64,000 bases of DNA from Aquitalea magnusonii. GTDB lineage: Bacteria; Pseudomonadota; Gammaproteobacteria; Burkholderiales; Chromobacteriaceae. The notes beneath the pieces were generated by a model that saw only the letters and a program-made list of their open reading frames with translations, was not told where the DNA came from and searched no databases. The stretch lies in contig NZ_AP018823.1 of the NCBI RefSeq assembly GCF_002217795.2, positions 4,402,001-4,466,000 on the forward strand. The letters run 5' to 3'. Positions 7,941 through 17,177 of this stretch are shown here, piece after piece. A program made the position numbers and the translations under genes. Each line of letters begins with the position of its first letter. Position 1 is the first letter of the stretch.

Positions 7941-8618
7941 ATGCACAGCAAAATAACGCTATTGCTGGCTGCTCTGTTGTCTGCACCGGCCTGGGCGCAG
8001 GCGGAGTTACCTGCTGGCGAATGGCAGTTGGCGTCACCTGCCGTGAGTGGTCCGCTGCCCACCTTGTCGGTGCAGGATGGCCGGGTGAGCGGCTTTGCCG
8101 GCTGTAACCGCTTTACCGGCCACAGCAATGCCGAGGGCAAGCTGGTGATCGCCACCACGCGCATGATGTGCTCTCCGGCCATGATGCAGACCGAGCAAGC
8201 CTATATCGGTTTGTTGTCGCAACCCTTCCGCATCCAGACCGATGGCAAGCAGCAACTGCTGCTGACGGGTAGCGCGGGCGAATACCGCTTTGTGCGCAAG
8301 CTGGACAAGGCCGCAGGCCGGAGCGCAGCCGCCACGGCCCCGGTGCCGCGGCCGCAGTATCTGTATGTGAGTGCCGTGCGCAAGAACTGCAGTGCCGGTG
8401 CCGGGCAGATGCAATGCCTGCAAGTGCGCAGCAGTGACCAGCAGCCCTGGCAGCTGTTCTATGGCGAAATCGAAGGCTTCAAGCCACAGCCGGATACCGC
8501 CTACTACCTGAAGCTGCGTTATGAAACCGTGCCCAACCCTCCGGCGGATGCTTCGGCGGTGCGGACCATTCTGGAGCGCGTGGTGTTCAGTGAAACCGTT
8601 AAGCGCTCGGTGATGTAA
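7941..8618 (+). CDS. Exported META domain plus DUF4377 protein
   Basis: A 225-residue protein with a Sec signal peptide (about 1-20, ending PAWAQA). Residues 25-120 match the META domain of the HslJ type (SGFAGCNRFTG, then TTRMMCSP). Residues 135-215 match DUF4377 (YLYVSAVRKNC, then WQLFYGEIEGF). META proteins are envelope proteins linked to heat shock, novobiocin resistance and motility; the molecular role is unknown. AAGGAG at 7929-7934 supports ATG 7941. It is a single gene between two terminators. Confidence 0.85.
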   Translation: MHSKITLLLAALLSAPAWAQAELPAGEWQLASPAVSGPLPTLSVQDGRVSGFAGCNRFTGHSNAEGKLVIATTRMMCSPAMMQTEQAYIGLLSQPFRIQTDGKQQLLLTGSAGEYRFVRKLDKAAGRSAAATAPVPRPQYLYVSAVRKNCSAGAGQMQCLQVRSSDQQPWQLFYGEIEGFKPQPDTAYYLKLRYETVPNPPADASAVRTILERVVFSETVKRSVM

Positions 8619-8638
8619 GCCGCGCTTGTGATGGCAAG

Positions 8639-8667
8639 AAAAAAGCCCGCATGTGCGGGCTTTTTTT
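8639..8667. terminator. Bidirectional terminator between the META gene and hemY
   Basis: GCCCGC (8645-8650) pairs with GCGGGC (8655-8660), with an A-run before and a T-run after, so it can serve the META gene (+) and hemY (-). Confidence 0.85.
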
Positions 8668-8684
8668 GTGGGTGGCAATGGGGC

Positions 8685-9893
8685 TCAGTCGCCCTTGGCC
8701 AGCGCCAGCTCCAGGCTACGGTGATAGTGCTGCGCGGCCTGTTCTTCCTTGCCGGTGGCTTCAAACAGCCGGGCCAGTTCGGCATTGGCGCACAGGGTGG
8801 GCTCGATGGAGTTGCTGGCTTCCAGATAGCTTTGTGCCTTGCCCCACAGTTGCTGGTTCATCGCCAGACGGCCCAGCGCCAGCAGCAGCATGTAGTCGCG
8901 CGGACGGGTTTTCAGCCAGTCTTCGGCACTGCGCATCAGTTCCAGACGCTTTTCCGGCGACAGGCGCTCGGCCAACTGGCCCAGTTCGCGCGCCAGTTCC
9001 GGCGTGGCCTGATCTTCATCCGCCAGTGCTTCGGCCAGCAGGGTGGCGGCATAGTCGAAGTCTTCCAGCGCAATCAGCCGGCTGACGATCTCGCTCACCA
9101 GCACCGGGTTGCGGCGTTCAGCTTCCGGAATACGGCGCAGCCAGTCGCGTACCTCACGGCTGCCGACAAAGCCGGTCAGTTGCTGGCTGTAAGCGGCCAG
9201 GCGATAACGACGCGCCTGTGATGGTTCCAGCGCTTCGGCCTTGAGCAGTTTTTCGGTCAGCGCCAATACGGCATCAGGCTGGCGTTGCAGCAAGCGTACT
9301 TTCAGTTCCAGGCGCAGGGCGTTGGTGAGATTGGGCGACAGCGCACGGGCGCGCTCGATGGCTGCCAGCGCGCCCAGCGCGTCCTTGGCTTCCAGCTTGA
9401 GTTCGGCATCCAGCATGTGGCGCGCCAGTTGCAGGCGCTCGGGCAGGGTGTCCAGCTGTTGCAGGTACTGGTCACGCTTGTCCAGCGCACCGGTGGCACC
9501 GGCAGAGCGGGCGGCCAGCAGCAGCGCCAGCGCGCGGTTTTCTGCCGCGTACTCGTCTTCCATCGCCTTGAGCGCTTCGCGTTCGGCTTTCTGGAAGCGG
9601 CCTTCAAAGAAGGCAATGCCGGCTTCGCGCAGCGCGTGGCGGGCGGCTTTCAGCTTTTTCTGACGCTGGAAGCGCTTCACCTCGGCGGGCAGGCCGGCGG
9701 TGATGCTGATGACGCGCATCACCGCATAAGCCAGCACGATGAGCACCACAATGCCCAGCAGCAGCAGGTTGAACGACACTTCCATGCGCCATGGCGGCAA
9801 AAACAGGATGGCGTAGCCGGTATTCAGGGTGGAGGCCAGCCCCACCAGCACGGCCAGGGCAAACAGGCCGGTAATCCAGATGACGAATTTCAC
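8685..9893 (-). CDS. hemY: HemY, heme biosynthesis operon protein with TPR repeats
   Basis: A 402-residue inner-membrane protein. It has two N-terminal helices (about 4-25 and 40-62, the HemY_N domain) and a long helical periplasmic or cytoplasmic part of TPR-like repeats. It is not the protoporphyrinogen oxidase that shares the name in Gram-positives. Its proposed role is scaffolding of late heme or tetrapyrrole steps. It is the last gene of hemC-hemD-hemX-hemY and starts 3 nt after the hemX stop. Confidence 0.9.
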   Translation of the reverse strand: MKFVIWITGLFALAVLVGLASTLNTGYAILFLPPWRMEVSFNLLLLGIVVLIVLAYAVMRVISITAGLPAEVKRFQRQKKLKAARHALREAGIAFFEGRFQKAEREALKAMEDEYAAENRALALLLAARSAGATGALDKRDQYLQQLDTLPERLQLARHMLDAELKLEAKDALGALAAIERARALSPNLTNALRLELKVRLLQRQPDAVLALTEKLLKAEALEPSQARRYRLAAYSQQLTGFVGSREVRDWLRRIPEAERRNPVLVSEIVSRLIALEDFDYAATLLAEALADEDQATPELARELGQLAERLSPEKRLELMRSAEDWLKTRPRDYMLLLALGRLAMNQQLWGKAQSYLEASNSIEPTLCANAELARLFEATGKEEQAAQHYHRSLELALAKGD

Positions 9894-9896
9894 CGC

Positions 9897-10919
9897 TTAG
9901 TCTCCCTTGTTGCCTTGGGCGTCACGAACCGCCTTCAAGCTGGCGTTGAGGTCGGGCAGGGTGACGGACAGCGGGGCGGCCTTGAGTTCCTGCAAGGTGG
10001 CCAGCCACTGGCGTGTGGCCGGGGCATCACCGTCGAAATAGCGCTGCACATAGTCCTGGGCCGCGCTGATATCGGCATTAAAGGTGGTGCCGTCACGCTG
10101 GATCAATGCCAGGCGGGCATCCAGCAGGCGCATTTTCAGGTTTTCGCGCAGGAAGAAGGATTGTTCCGGCGACAGCAGCAGGGCCTCGGGTTTGTCCATG
10201 CGGCGGATGTGTACCAGCTCGCCCAGGCTCTGGCTGATGTCGGCCACCAGGCGCTCCCAGAAGGGGGCGCTGGCTGCTACCGGCTTGGCGCTGCGTTTGT
10301 CCTGCAGGTGATGGGCGTCCACGGCCAGCGGCATGGTGCTGCTGGACAGCATCAGCCGGTCCAGTTTGACGGTGAGACCGACGCTGTCCAGATAAGGCAG
10401 GGCCTTGAGTTTTTCCAGATCGGTGGCCACGGCTTTTTTCACGGCAATCAGCTGTGGCTGGTCGAACTTGGACAGGCGGGCATCCACCATTTGCAGGGCG
10501 GAGATGGCCGCTGGCACATTGCCGGCCAGTTGCAGTTGCTGGCTGGCGATGGCCAGGGTGTGTTCCACCTCGGACAGCAGCCAGTCGGAGCGGTTTTTGG
10601 TCAGCTCCTGGTACATGCCGTTCAAGGTGGCATATTGTCCGGCGGATTCATTCACGCGGGTTTCCAGCACCGCCAGCTTGGCATCGGTGGCGCGGGCGGC
10701 CGTCAGGGCCTGTTCGGTCAGGCCGCGCAGCTCCTTGGAGGCACCATTGCCTTCAGCCAGGCGGCCGGCCAGTTCCTGGCGGGCGGCGGTCAGTTCCTGC
10801 TGGGTGCTGTACAACTGCCAGCCGGACAGGCCAAGTGCAGCCAGGGCCACCAGCAGGGCCAGATTCAGCGGTTTCTTGCGGGCAGGACGGGAGGTGTCGA
10901 CAGTCTGGGTTTCGCTCAT
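9897..10919 (-). CDS. hemX: HemX, membrane-anchored heme operon protein
   Basis: A 340-residue protein with a short cytoplasmic tail, one membrane helix (about 17-37, LNLALLVALAALGLSGW) and an extended coiled-coil-rich periplasmic domain. Databases often label it uroporphyrinogen-III C-methyltransferase, but it lacks any methyltransferase fold. The start at 10919 (MSETQT) overlaps the hemD stop by 4 nt (ATGA), which supports this start over the upstream in-frame one and implies translational coupling. Confidence 0.88.
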   Translation of the reverse strand: MSETQTVDTSRPARKKPLNLALLVALAALGLSGWQLYSTQQELTAARQELAGRLAEGNGASKELRGLTEQALTAARATDAKLAVLETRVNESAGQYATLNGMYQELTKNRSDWLLSEVEHTLAIASQQLQLAGNVPAAISALQMVDARLSKFDQPQLIAVKKAVATDLEKLKALPYLDSVGLTVKLDRLMLSSSTMPLAVDAHHLQDKRSAKPVAASAPFWERLVADISQSLGELVHIRRMDKPEALLLSPEQSFFLRENLKMRLLDARLALIQRDGTTFNADISAAQDYVQRYFDGDAPATRQWLATLQELKAAPLSVTLPDLNASLKAVRDAQGNKGD

Positions 10920-11656
10920 GGGTGACGGCAGAACCATTCTCTGAGGCCGGCGACGAGCGCTTCGTCATCGGCCCGGGTTGTCACGATGCGTGACGCGCCC
11001 AGTGCCTGCAATCGTTGGGCAATGCGCGGGTGCGGCACACAATACAAAAGGCATTGTAACGTCCCGGCTCTTGCCGGACCAGCCAGTCTGAACAATTGCT
11101 CCACCATTTCGCTGGAAGTGATCACCATGGCGTCGGGCAAGCCATTATCCAGCAAGGCCCAGTCCGGCGTGCCGTCTACCCGCTGGTAGACCTCGGCCAG
11201 TGTCACATCGGCTCCGCGCTGGCGCAGGGTATCGGCCAGCAGGGCGCGACCGCCAAGGCCACGTACGATCAACCAGCGCTGGCCGGCAACATCGGCCAAC
11301 TGGGGCAGGGCCAGCAAGGCTTCGCTGTCGCTGCCGGCAGTGGGAAACAGGATGTCCTGCCCGCTGAGCCTGGCCAGGCGGCGTGCGCTGGCCTGGCCCA
11401 CGCACGCCAGCCGGGCATTGCGCGGCTGTTGTTGCAGCACCGGCCAGGCGATGTCGATGGCGCTGGGGCTGACAAAAAACAGCCAGTCCGCCAGTGCGGC
11501 TTGTTGTGGCAAGTGTGCCAGCGCATCAGGAAGAGGCTGGATATCCATCACCGGAAAGGGCTGCCCCTGCCAGCTAGCATCGGCCAGCAGGGTCAGCAAA
11601 CGGCCGCTTTGTGCGGCCGGTCTGGCCACCAGGATGCGGCGGCCGGCTGTTGTCAT
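10916..11656 (-). CDS. hemD: Uroporphyrinogen-III synthase
   Basis: A 246-residue enzyme that closes and inverts ring D of hydroxymethylbilane to make uroporphyrinogen III, the branch point to heme, siroheme and B12. The protein is of usual length with the poorly conserved bilobed fold ([13 protein letters not shown] start, [14 protein letters not shown] in the middle). It overlaps the hemC stop by 4 nt and the hemX start by 4 nt, so hemC, hemD and hemX are translated as a coupled set. Confidence 0.93.
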   Translation of the reverse strand: MTTAGRRILVARPAAQSGRLLTLLADASWQGQPFPVMDIQPLPDALAHLPQQAALADWLFFVSPSAIDIAWPVLQQQPRNARLACVGQASARRLARLSGQDILFPTAGSDSEALLALPQLADVAGQRWLIVRGLGGRALLADTLRQRGADVTLAEVYQRVDGTPDWALLDNGLPDAMVITSSEMVEQLFRLAGPARAGTLQCLLYCVPHPRIAQRLQALGASRIVTTRADDEALVAGLREWFCRHP

Positions 11657-12582
11657 GCCTGGTCTTTCAGTACGGCGTCGATCAGCGGCTTGGCACCATC
11701 GTCCAGCAGACGCTTGGCCACGGCGCGGCCCAGCGAGTCGGCATACTGGCGCGGCGCACTGGCGGTGGCGGTCAGCATGACCGAGCCATCCGGATGGGCC
11801 ACAAAGCCGCCCAGGGTGAGCACATCATCGGTGAGGGTGGCAAACGCACCCAGCGGCACCTGGCAGCTGCCGCCCAGCTCGCGCGCCAGCGCACGTTCCG
11901 CGCTGACACAGGCGTGGGTGTCCGGGTGGTTCAAGGGTTGCAGCAGCGCCAGCATGTCGGCGCGGTCGGCGCGGATTTCAATGCCCAGCGCACCTTGACC
12001 TGCCGCTGGCAGGCTTTCGGACGGGGCGAGTTCTGCGCGAATCCGGTCGTGTAGTTCCAAGCGCTTCAGGCCGGCGGCAGCCAGAATGATGGCGTCGTAC
12101 TCGCCCTCGTCCAGCTTGCGCAAGCGGGTTTGCACATTGCCGCGCAACGGTTTGATCACCAGTTGCGGATAGCGGGCGCGCAGTTGCGATTCGCGGCGCA
12201 GGCTGGAGGTGCCCACCACGCTACCTGCCGGCAGCTCGGCCAGGCTGGCATATTTGTTGGAAACAAAAGCATCGCGCGGGTCTTCGCGTTCGCAGATGGC
12301 GGCCAGGGCAAAGCCCTCCGGCAGCACCATCGGCACGTCCTTGATGGAGTGTACGGCAAGGTCGGCACGGCCTTCGGCCAGGGCAACTTCCAGCTCTTTC
12401 ACGAACAGGCCCTTGCCGCCGATCTTGGACAGGGTCTTGTCCAGAATCTGGTCGCCCTGGGTGGTCATGCCCAGAATCTCGACGGTAAGGTGCGGGTACA
12501 GCGCTTGCAGGCGGGCCTGGATGTGTTCGGCCTGCCACATGGCCAGGCGGCTTTCGCGGCTGGCAATGACGATCTTGTCCAT
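11653..12582 (-). CDS. hemC: Hydroxymethylbilane synthase (porphobilinogen deaminase)
   Basis: A 309-residue cytosolic enzyme that joins four porphobilinogens. Visible are the N-terminal [11 protein letters not shown], the GTSSLRRE and LRGNVQTRL substrate-binding arginines, and GGSCQVP with the cysteine that holds the dipyrromethane cofactor. The start at 12582 (MDKIVIAS) is the family start; the upstream 14 in-frame codons are unlikely to be used. First gene of hemCDXY, divergent from ppc. Confidence 0.95.
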   Translation of the reverse strand: MDKIVIASRESRLAMWQAEHIQARLQALYPHLTVEILGMTTQGDQILDKTLSKIGGKGLFVKELEVALAEGRADLAVHSIKDVPMVLPEGFALAAICEREDPRDAFVSNKYASLAELPAGSVVGTSSLRRESQLRARYPQLVIKPLRGNVQTRLRKLDEGEYDAIILAAAGLKRLELHDRIRAELAPSESLPAAGQGALGIEIRADRADMLALLQPLNHPDTHACVSAERALARELGGSCQVPLGAFATLTDDVLTLGGFVAHPDGSVMLTATASAPRQYADSLGRAVAKRLLDDGAKPLIDAVLKDQA

Positions 12583-12930
12583 GAATTGCGGTCCTGACGA
12601 TGAATTTTCGCCCGATTCTAGCATGCAGTCATGGCTATGCCTGGAGTGGCATCAAGGAAAAGCCATTTCTTGCATATGGTCACAGTCAAGGGTGAACCCG
12701 CGTTGCTGTTGTGCACAAAATGTGCGAAAAAAATCAGGAAAATTCGGTAATGAACACACTACAGCGGTAATGCTGCCTATGATGGTCGTGCCGCAGTCTG
12801 TTGAAGCCAGGGGCTTGCCTGCCTTGAACGGGTTGCAATTCCATCAAGAACAGGTCGTCTGCACGATTCCGGTAGCTCTGCTGCCGAAAGCGGATAAGTC
12901 GGCCAGACGATTCGACAAAGGAAACAGGAC
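12583..12930. other. 348-nt divergent promoter region between hemC and ppc
   Basis: It must hold promoters for hemC (-) and ppc (+). A TTGTGCACAA palindrome lies within TTGTTGTGCACAAAATGTGC near 12706-12725, amid A-runs. No known riboswitch or small RNA was recognised. Confidence 0.45.
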
Positions 12931-15630
12931 ATGACGGAGCTGGACAAGGATCTTCCCCTACGTGCCGACCTGGCGCGGCTGGACCGCCTCTTGGGCGAAG
13001 TGTTGCATGCCCAGGAAGGACCGCAGGTATATCAGGAGGTAAAGGCCATTGCGGCACGTACCCCGGAGCAACGCGCATTGCCGCTGCCGGATACCTTGTC
13101 GCCCAAGGCGACAACGGCGCTGGTACGCGCCTGTGGCCTGTATGCGCAGTTGTTCAATATTGCGGAAGACCTGCACCACACCCGTCGTCGTCGTGCGCAC
13201 CAGATTGCCGGTTCGCGCCCGCAGCAAGGCAGCCTGAACCGTGCGCTGGCACGGCTGAAGGAAGAAGGCGTCAGCTTTGCCCAGCTTTCCGACACCCTGC
13301 AGGACGCCTATGTCGGTGCCATCCTTACCGCCCACCCCACCGAAGTGCAGCGCCAGAGCGTGCTGGACGGCCACCGTGCGGTGCGCAAATTCCTCAGCCT
13401 GCTGGGCTCGCCGGACCTGACCCCGGAAGAAGAAACCGAACTGGATGGCAAGCTCAAGCGGGTGATCCTGTCGTTGTGGCAGACCTCGGAAATCCGCCAT
13501 TTCAAGCTGTCGGTGGAAGACGAAATCAAGAACGGCGTGGCCTACCACCCGATGACCTTCTTCTCCGCCCTGCCGCGGCTGTACGACCGTCTGGGCAAGG
13601 AAGTGACCGCCGCCTGGGGGCAAACGCCTACCCTGCCGCCTTTCATTCGCGTCGGTAGCTGGATTGGTGGCGACCGTGACGGCAACCCCAATGTCAACGC
13701 CACCGTGTTGCGTCATGCCTTTACCCTGCAAGCCACCCAGGCCTTCGAGCACTACCTGTCCGAGCTGGCGTCGCTATACCGCGAACTGTCGCTGTCTCAG
13801 CGCCATGTCAGCGTGAGCCCGGCCTTGCAGGCCCTGTCCGACCAGACGCCGGACAACAAGGAAAGCCGCGAGCAGGAACCCTATCGCCGCGCGCTGGCCA
13901 CCATTGAATCCCGTCTGCTGGGCAAGGCCGCCGAGCTGGGCCTGGCGGTACGTGGCCGCTGGCCGGCAGGTGAGGCTTACCGCGATACTGCCGCCTTCCA
14001 GGCCGATCTTGCCACCGTGGCGGACTCGCTGATTGCCCATGGCAGCGACTTGCTGGCCGATGGCCGCCTGGCACGCCTGCGCCGCGCGGTGGAAGTGTTC
14101 GGCTTCTTCCTGATGCCGGTGGACCTGCGCCAGTTTGCCGGCATGCACGAAGCGGTGGTGAGCGAACTGTTTTCCAGTGCCGGACTGGAACATTACCCGG
14201 CGCTGGACGAAGCCGCGCGCATCCGCGTATTGCTGCGCGAACTGGCCACCCCGCGCCTGCTGTACTCGCCGTATCAGCAGTACAGCGCCGATACCGAAAA
14301 AGAGCTGGCCATCTTCCGCGAAGCCGCGCTGATCCAGCAGCAGTTCGGCACCGAGGCCATCAGCCAGAGCATCATTTCCAACTGCGCCTCGGTCAGCGAC
14401 ATCCTGGCGCTGGCGCTGATCCTGAAGGAAAGCGGCCTGATCCGGTTGGAAAACGGCCTGCCGGTGTCCACCATCAACGTGGTGCCGCTGTTCGAAACCA
14501 TTGCCGACCTGGTGGCCGCCACCGACATCATGGACACGCTGTTTGCGCTGCCGTGGTACCAGTTGCTGCTCAAGAGCCGCGGCATGTTGCAAGAAGTGAT
14601 GCTGGGCTACTCCGACAGCAACAAGGACGGCGGCTATCTCACCAGCCAGTGGGAGCTGTACAAGGCGGAACAGCGTCTGGTGCAGAGCTTTGACAAGGCC
14701 GGGGTCAAGCTGCGTCTGTTCCACGGCCGTGGCGGTTCGGTCGGCCGTGGTGGCGGCCCGTCCTTCGAAGCCATCATGGCGCAGCCGGCGGGCAGCGTGG
14801 CCGGACGCATCCGCATTACCGAGCAGGGCGAGGTGATTGCCTCCAAGTATTCCGACCCGGACATCGGCACCCGCAACCTGGAAGCGCTGGTGGCCGCCAC
14901 GCTGGAAGCCAGCCTCACCACCCACCCCAGTTGCGAGGCAGATGGCGAAGTATTCGACGAGCTGTCCGAAGCCGCCTTCAAGGCCTATCGCCAACTGGTG
15001 GAAACCGAAGGCTTCATGCAGTACTTCCTGGAGGCCACGCCGATCAATGCCATTGCCAAGCTCAACATCGGCAGCCGCCCGGCTTCACGCAAGAGCCTGG
15101 CATCCATCAAGGACCTGCGCGCCATTCCCTGGGTGTTCTCCTGGTCGCAATCGCGGGTGATGCTGCCCGGCTGGTTCGGTTTCGGCTCGGCCGTGGCCGG
15201 TTTCATTGCCCGTCATGGCGATGAAGGCCTGGCCCGTCTGCAAGGGCTGTATCGCACATCGCCCTTCTTCCAGGTGATTCTGTCCAATATGGAACAGGTG
15301 CTGGCCAAGGCCGACCTGGGCATTGCGCGCCGTTTTGCCGCGCTGGTGTCCGACCGGGCGCTGGCGGACAAGCTGTTTGGCCAGATTGAAGCGGAATGGC
15401 AGAAGACGCACGATGCTTTCTTTGCCATCAGCGGCCAGAGCCGCCTGCTGGAACAGAACCCCACCCTGCACCGCAGCCTGGAAACCCGCCTGCCGTATCT
15501 GGACGCGCTCAACCTGCTGCAGGCCGACCTGCTGCAACGCCTGCGTGCCAACCCGGACGATGCCGAGGCGCTGTACGCCATTCACCTCACCATCAACGGT
15601 ACGTCGGCTGGTTTGCGTAATAGCGGCTGA
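12931..15630 (+). CDS. ppc: Phosphoenolpyruvate carboxylase
   Basis: An 899-residue anaplerotic enzyme that makes oxaloacetate from PEP and bicarbonate. All hallmark motifs are present in order: LTAHPTEVQRQSV, GSWIGGDRDGNP, MLGYSDSNKDGGYLTS, FHGRGGSVGRGGGP and SWSQSRVMLPGW. It ends in NSG, close to the family C-terminal NTG motif. A GGAAACAGGAC site precedes ATG 12931. It is transcribed alone, with a bidirectional terminator after it. Confidence 0.97.
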   Translation: MTELDKDLPLRADLARLDRLLGEVLHAQEGPQVYQEVKAIAARTPEQRALPLPDTLSPKATTALVRACGLYAQLFNIAEDLHHTRRRRAHQIAGSRPQQGSLNRALARLKEEGVSFAQLSDTLQDAYVGAILTAHPTEVQRQSVLDGHRAVRKFLSLLGSPDLTPEEETELDGKLKRVILSLWQTSEIRHFKLSVEDEIKNGVAYHPMTFFSALPRLYDRLGKEVTAAWGQTPTLPPFIRVGSWIGGDRDGNPNVNATVLRHAFTLQATQAFEHYLSELASLYRELSLSQRHVSVSPALQALSDQTPDNKESREQEPYRRALATIESRLLGKAAELGLAVRGRWPAGEAYRDTAAFQADLATVADSLIAHGSDLLADGRLARLRRAVEVFGFFLMPVDLRQFAGMHEAVVSELFSSAGLEHYPALDEAARIRVLLRELATPRLLYSPYQQYSADTEKELAIFREAALIQQQFGTEAISQSIISNCASVSDILALALILKESGLIRLENGLPVSTINVVPLFETIADLVAATDIMDTLFALPWYQLLLKSRGMLQEVMLGYSDSNKDGGYLTSQWELYKAEQRLVQSFDKAGVKLRLFHGRGGSVGRGGGPSFEAIMAQPAGSVAGRIRITEQGEVIASKYSDPDIGTRNLEALVAATLEASLTTHPSCEADGEVFDELSEAAFKAYRQLVETEGFMQYFLEATPINAIAKLNIGSRPASRKSLASIKDLRAIPWVFSWSQSRVMLPGWFGFGSAVAGFIARHGDEGLARLQGLYRTSPFFQVILSNMEQVLAKADLGIARRFAALVSDRALADKLFGQIEAEWQKTHDAFFAISGQSRLLEQNPTLHRSLETRLPYLDALNLLQADLLQRLRANPDDAEALYAIHLTINGTSAGLRNSG

Positions 15631-15651
15631 TCTGTCCTTTCACCGGGGAAT

Positions 15652-15684
15652 AAAAAACCGCCACCTTGGGGTGGCGGTTTTTTT
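15652..15684. terminator. Bidirectional terminator between ppc and the FkbM gene
   Basis: CCGCCACC (15658-15665) pairs with GGTGGCGG (15670-15677), with six A before and seven T after. Confidence 0.88.
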
Positions 15685-15705
15685 ATCAGTTGACAGCCGA
15701 GGGGC

Positions 15706-16518
15706 TCAAACCAACTGCAGGCGACCGCCTTCGTTTTTCAGGTGCGGAATCAGTGCGTCATCCTGATGCACCGCCAGCACATTGACGCCAGCCGGGTACA
15801 GCCGGTAGCCCAGCGCCTCCAGCCAGGGGCGGATGACCGTCATGTCCGACTTGATGATTTCCATGAAAATCAGCGGACGGCAGCGGCGGATGGACTGTTC
15901 GGCCCCGCGCAGCACCTGTTCTTCCATGCCTTCCACGTCGATCTTGATGAAGTCGATGCGTTGAAGGCCGAGCGAATCCAGGCTGATCAGGTCGATGCGG
16001 ATGGTGCGGTGCTGGTAGTCCAGCGCCTGGCCGATGAATTCATTGCTGGCCGACTGCTGCAATTCCACGCTGCCAAAAGAGCCGGGGCGCAGGTAGTCCG
16101 GTTCCGGAATGTCGATCTGCCCGCAGTGCTCGCCCACGGCGGAGTTGAGCGCATTCACGTTCAGGCAGTTGTTGAGGGCGATATTGCCGCACAAGGCGTA
16201 GTAGATTTTCTCCTGCGCCTCGAAGGCCACCACATGGCCCCAGGTGTACATGAAACGGGCCATCTCGATGGTATGCACCCCGATATTGGCACCGCAGTCG
16301 ATGGCCAGCACACCCTCACCCCGGTCGCGCAGGCAGCTGGCCAGCAAGGCCAGCACAAAGTCCACCTCCTCCTGCTCGTAGCCGCTTTGCGTCATCAGCT
16401 GATAGCCCACGCCATAGGATTCACCATCGGACGGGGCAAAGTCGTTGCGGTTGACGATCATGCTGCCGTGATTGGTAGACAACAGCATGAAGGGCGCGGG
16501 GCGCGGAATGTTTTTCAT
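15706..16518 (-). CDS. FkbM-family SAM-dependent methyltransferase
   Basis: A 270-residue protein with the SAM-binding motif LAIDCGANIGVHTIEMA (about 80-96) and the FkbM signature HRTIRIDLISLDSL followed by IDFIKIDVEGMEEQVLRGAE. FkbM enzymes O-methylate polyketides or sugars, often in surface glycans; the substrate here is unknown. It is alone, with 60 nt to the next gene upstream, and no glycan cluster is nearby. Confidence 0.85.
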   Translation of the reverse strand: MKNIPRPAPFMLLSTNHGSMIVNRNDFAPSDGESYGVGYQLMTQSGYEQEEVDFVLALLASCLRDRGEGVLAIDCGANIGVHTIEMARFMYTWGHVVAFEAQEKIYYALCGNIALNNCLNVNALNSAVGEHCGQIDIPEPDYLRPGSFGSVELQQSASNEFIGQALDYQHRTIRIDLISLDSLGLQRIDFIKIDVEGMEEQVLRGAEQSIRRCRPLIFMEIIKSDMTVIRPWLEALGYRLYPAGVNVLAVHQDDALIPHLKNEGGRLQLV

Positions 16519-16578
16519 GGCAGAAACCCGTCAGGAGAGATAGCGGCGATTATGCCGTACTGCGCCGATGATGACAGA

Positions 16579-17160
16579 TCAATGTTGCTGGCTGGCCGCC
16601 TGTTCCATGCGCCGGTCCGGCACCAGCCACCACAGCGCCAGCAGGCCGTAGATACCAGCGCCCAGCCAGCTTTGGTAAAACGACAGTCCGATGCCTGCCA
16701 GGTACAGCCAGGGCGACAGCCTGCCCTTGCGGTCGCGGCCCAATGCCCGGCTCAACACTTCGCGGTTGCCCGGCACGCACAGCAAGGTACGCTGCATCAC
16801 ATACCAGGCCAGGGCGGACATCAGCAGCACCACGCCATACAGCGCCACCGGCAGCGCCGCCATGTGGTTTTCACCCATCCAGCCGGTGACAAAGGGCAGC
16901 AGCGACAACCAGAACAGCAGGTGCAGATTGGCCCACAGCACCCGGCCGTCCACCTGGCGCACCACATGATAGAAATGGTGGTGGTTGTTCCAGTAAATGC
17001 CCACGTAGACAAAGCTGAGCAGATAGCTGAGGAACACCGGCCACAAGGCGGTCAATGCCGCCAGACTGGTATCGTGCGGGACTTTCAACTCCAGCACCAT
17101 GATGGTGATGATGATGGCGATCACCCCATCGCTGAAGGCTTCTAGCCGGTTCTTGCCCAT
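16579..17160 (-). CDS. TMEM175/DUF1211-family potassium channel-like protein
   Basis: A 193-residue membrane protein with the family signature at the N-terminus (RLEAFSDGVIAIIITIMVLEL) in helix 1, then five more hydrophobic helices and the NHHHF motif. Bacterial TMEM175 proteins are tetrameric K+ leak channels. It starts 17 nt after the stop of the histidine-kinase gene and is probably co-transcribed with it; a functional link is not established. Confidence 0.87.
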   Translation of the reverse strand: MGKNRLEAFSDGVIAIIITIMVLELKVPHDTSLAALTALWPVFLSYLLSFVYVGIYWNNHHHFYHVVRQVDGRVLWANLHLLFWLSLLPFVTGWMGENHMAALPVALYGVVLLMSALAWYVMQRTLLCVPGNREVLSRALGRDRKGRLSPWLYLAGIGLSFYQSWLGAGIYGLLALWWLVPDRRMEQAASQQH

Positions 17161-17177
17161 GTCTGGCTCCGTGGTGG

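Noticed and set aside
9897..10919. HemX as an active uroporphyrinogen-III methyltransferase
   Set aside because: The protein has one membrane helix and coiled coil only; none of the SAM-binding motifs of CobA/CysG is present.
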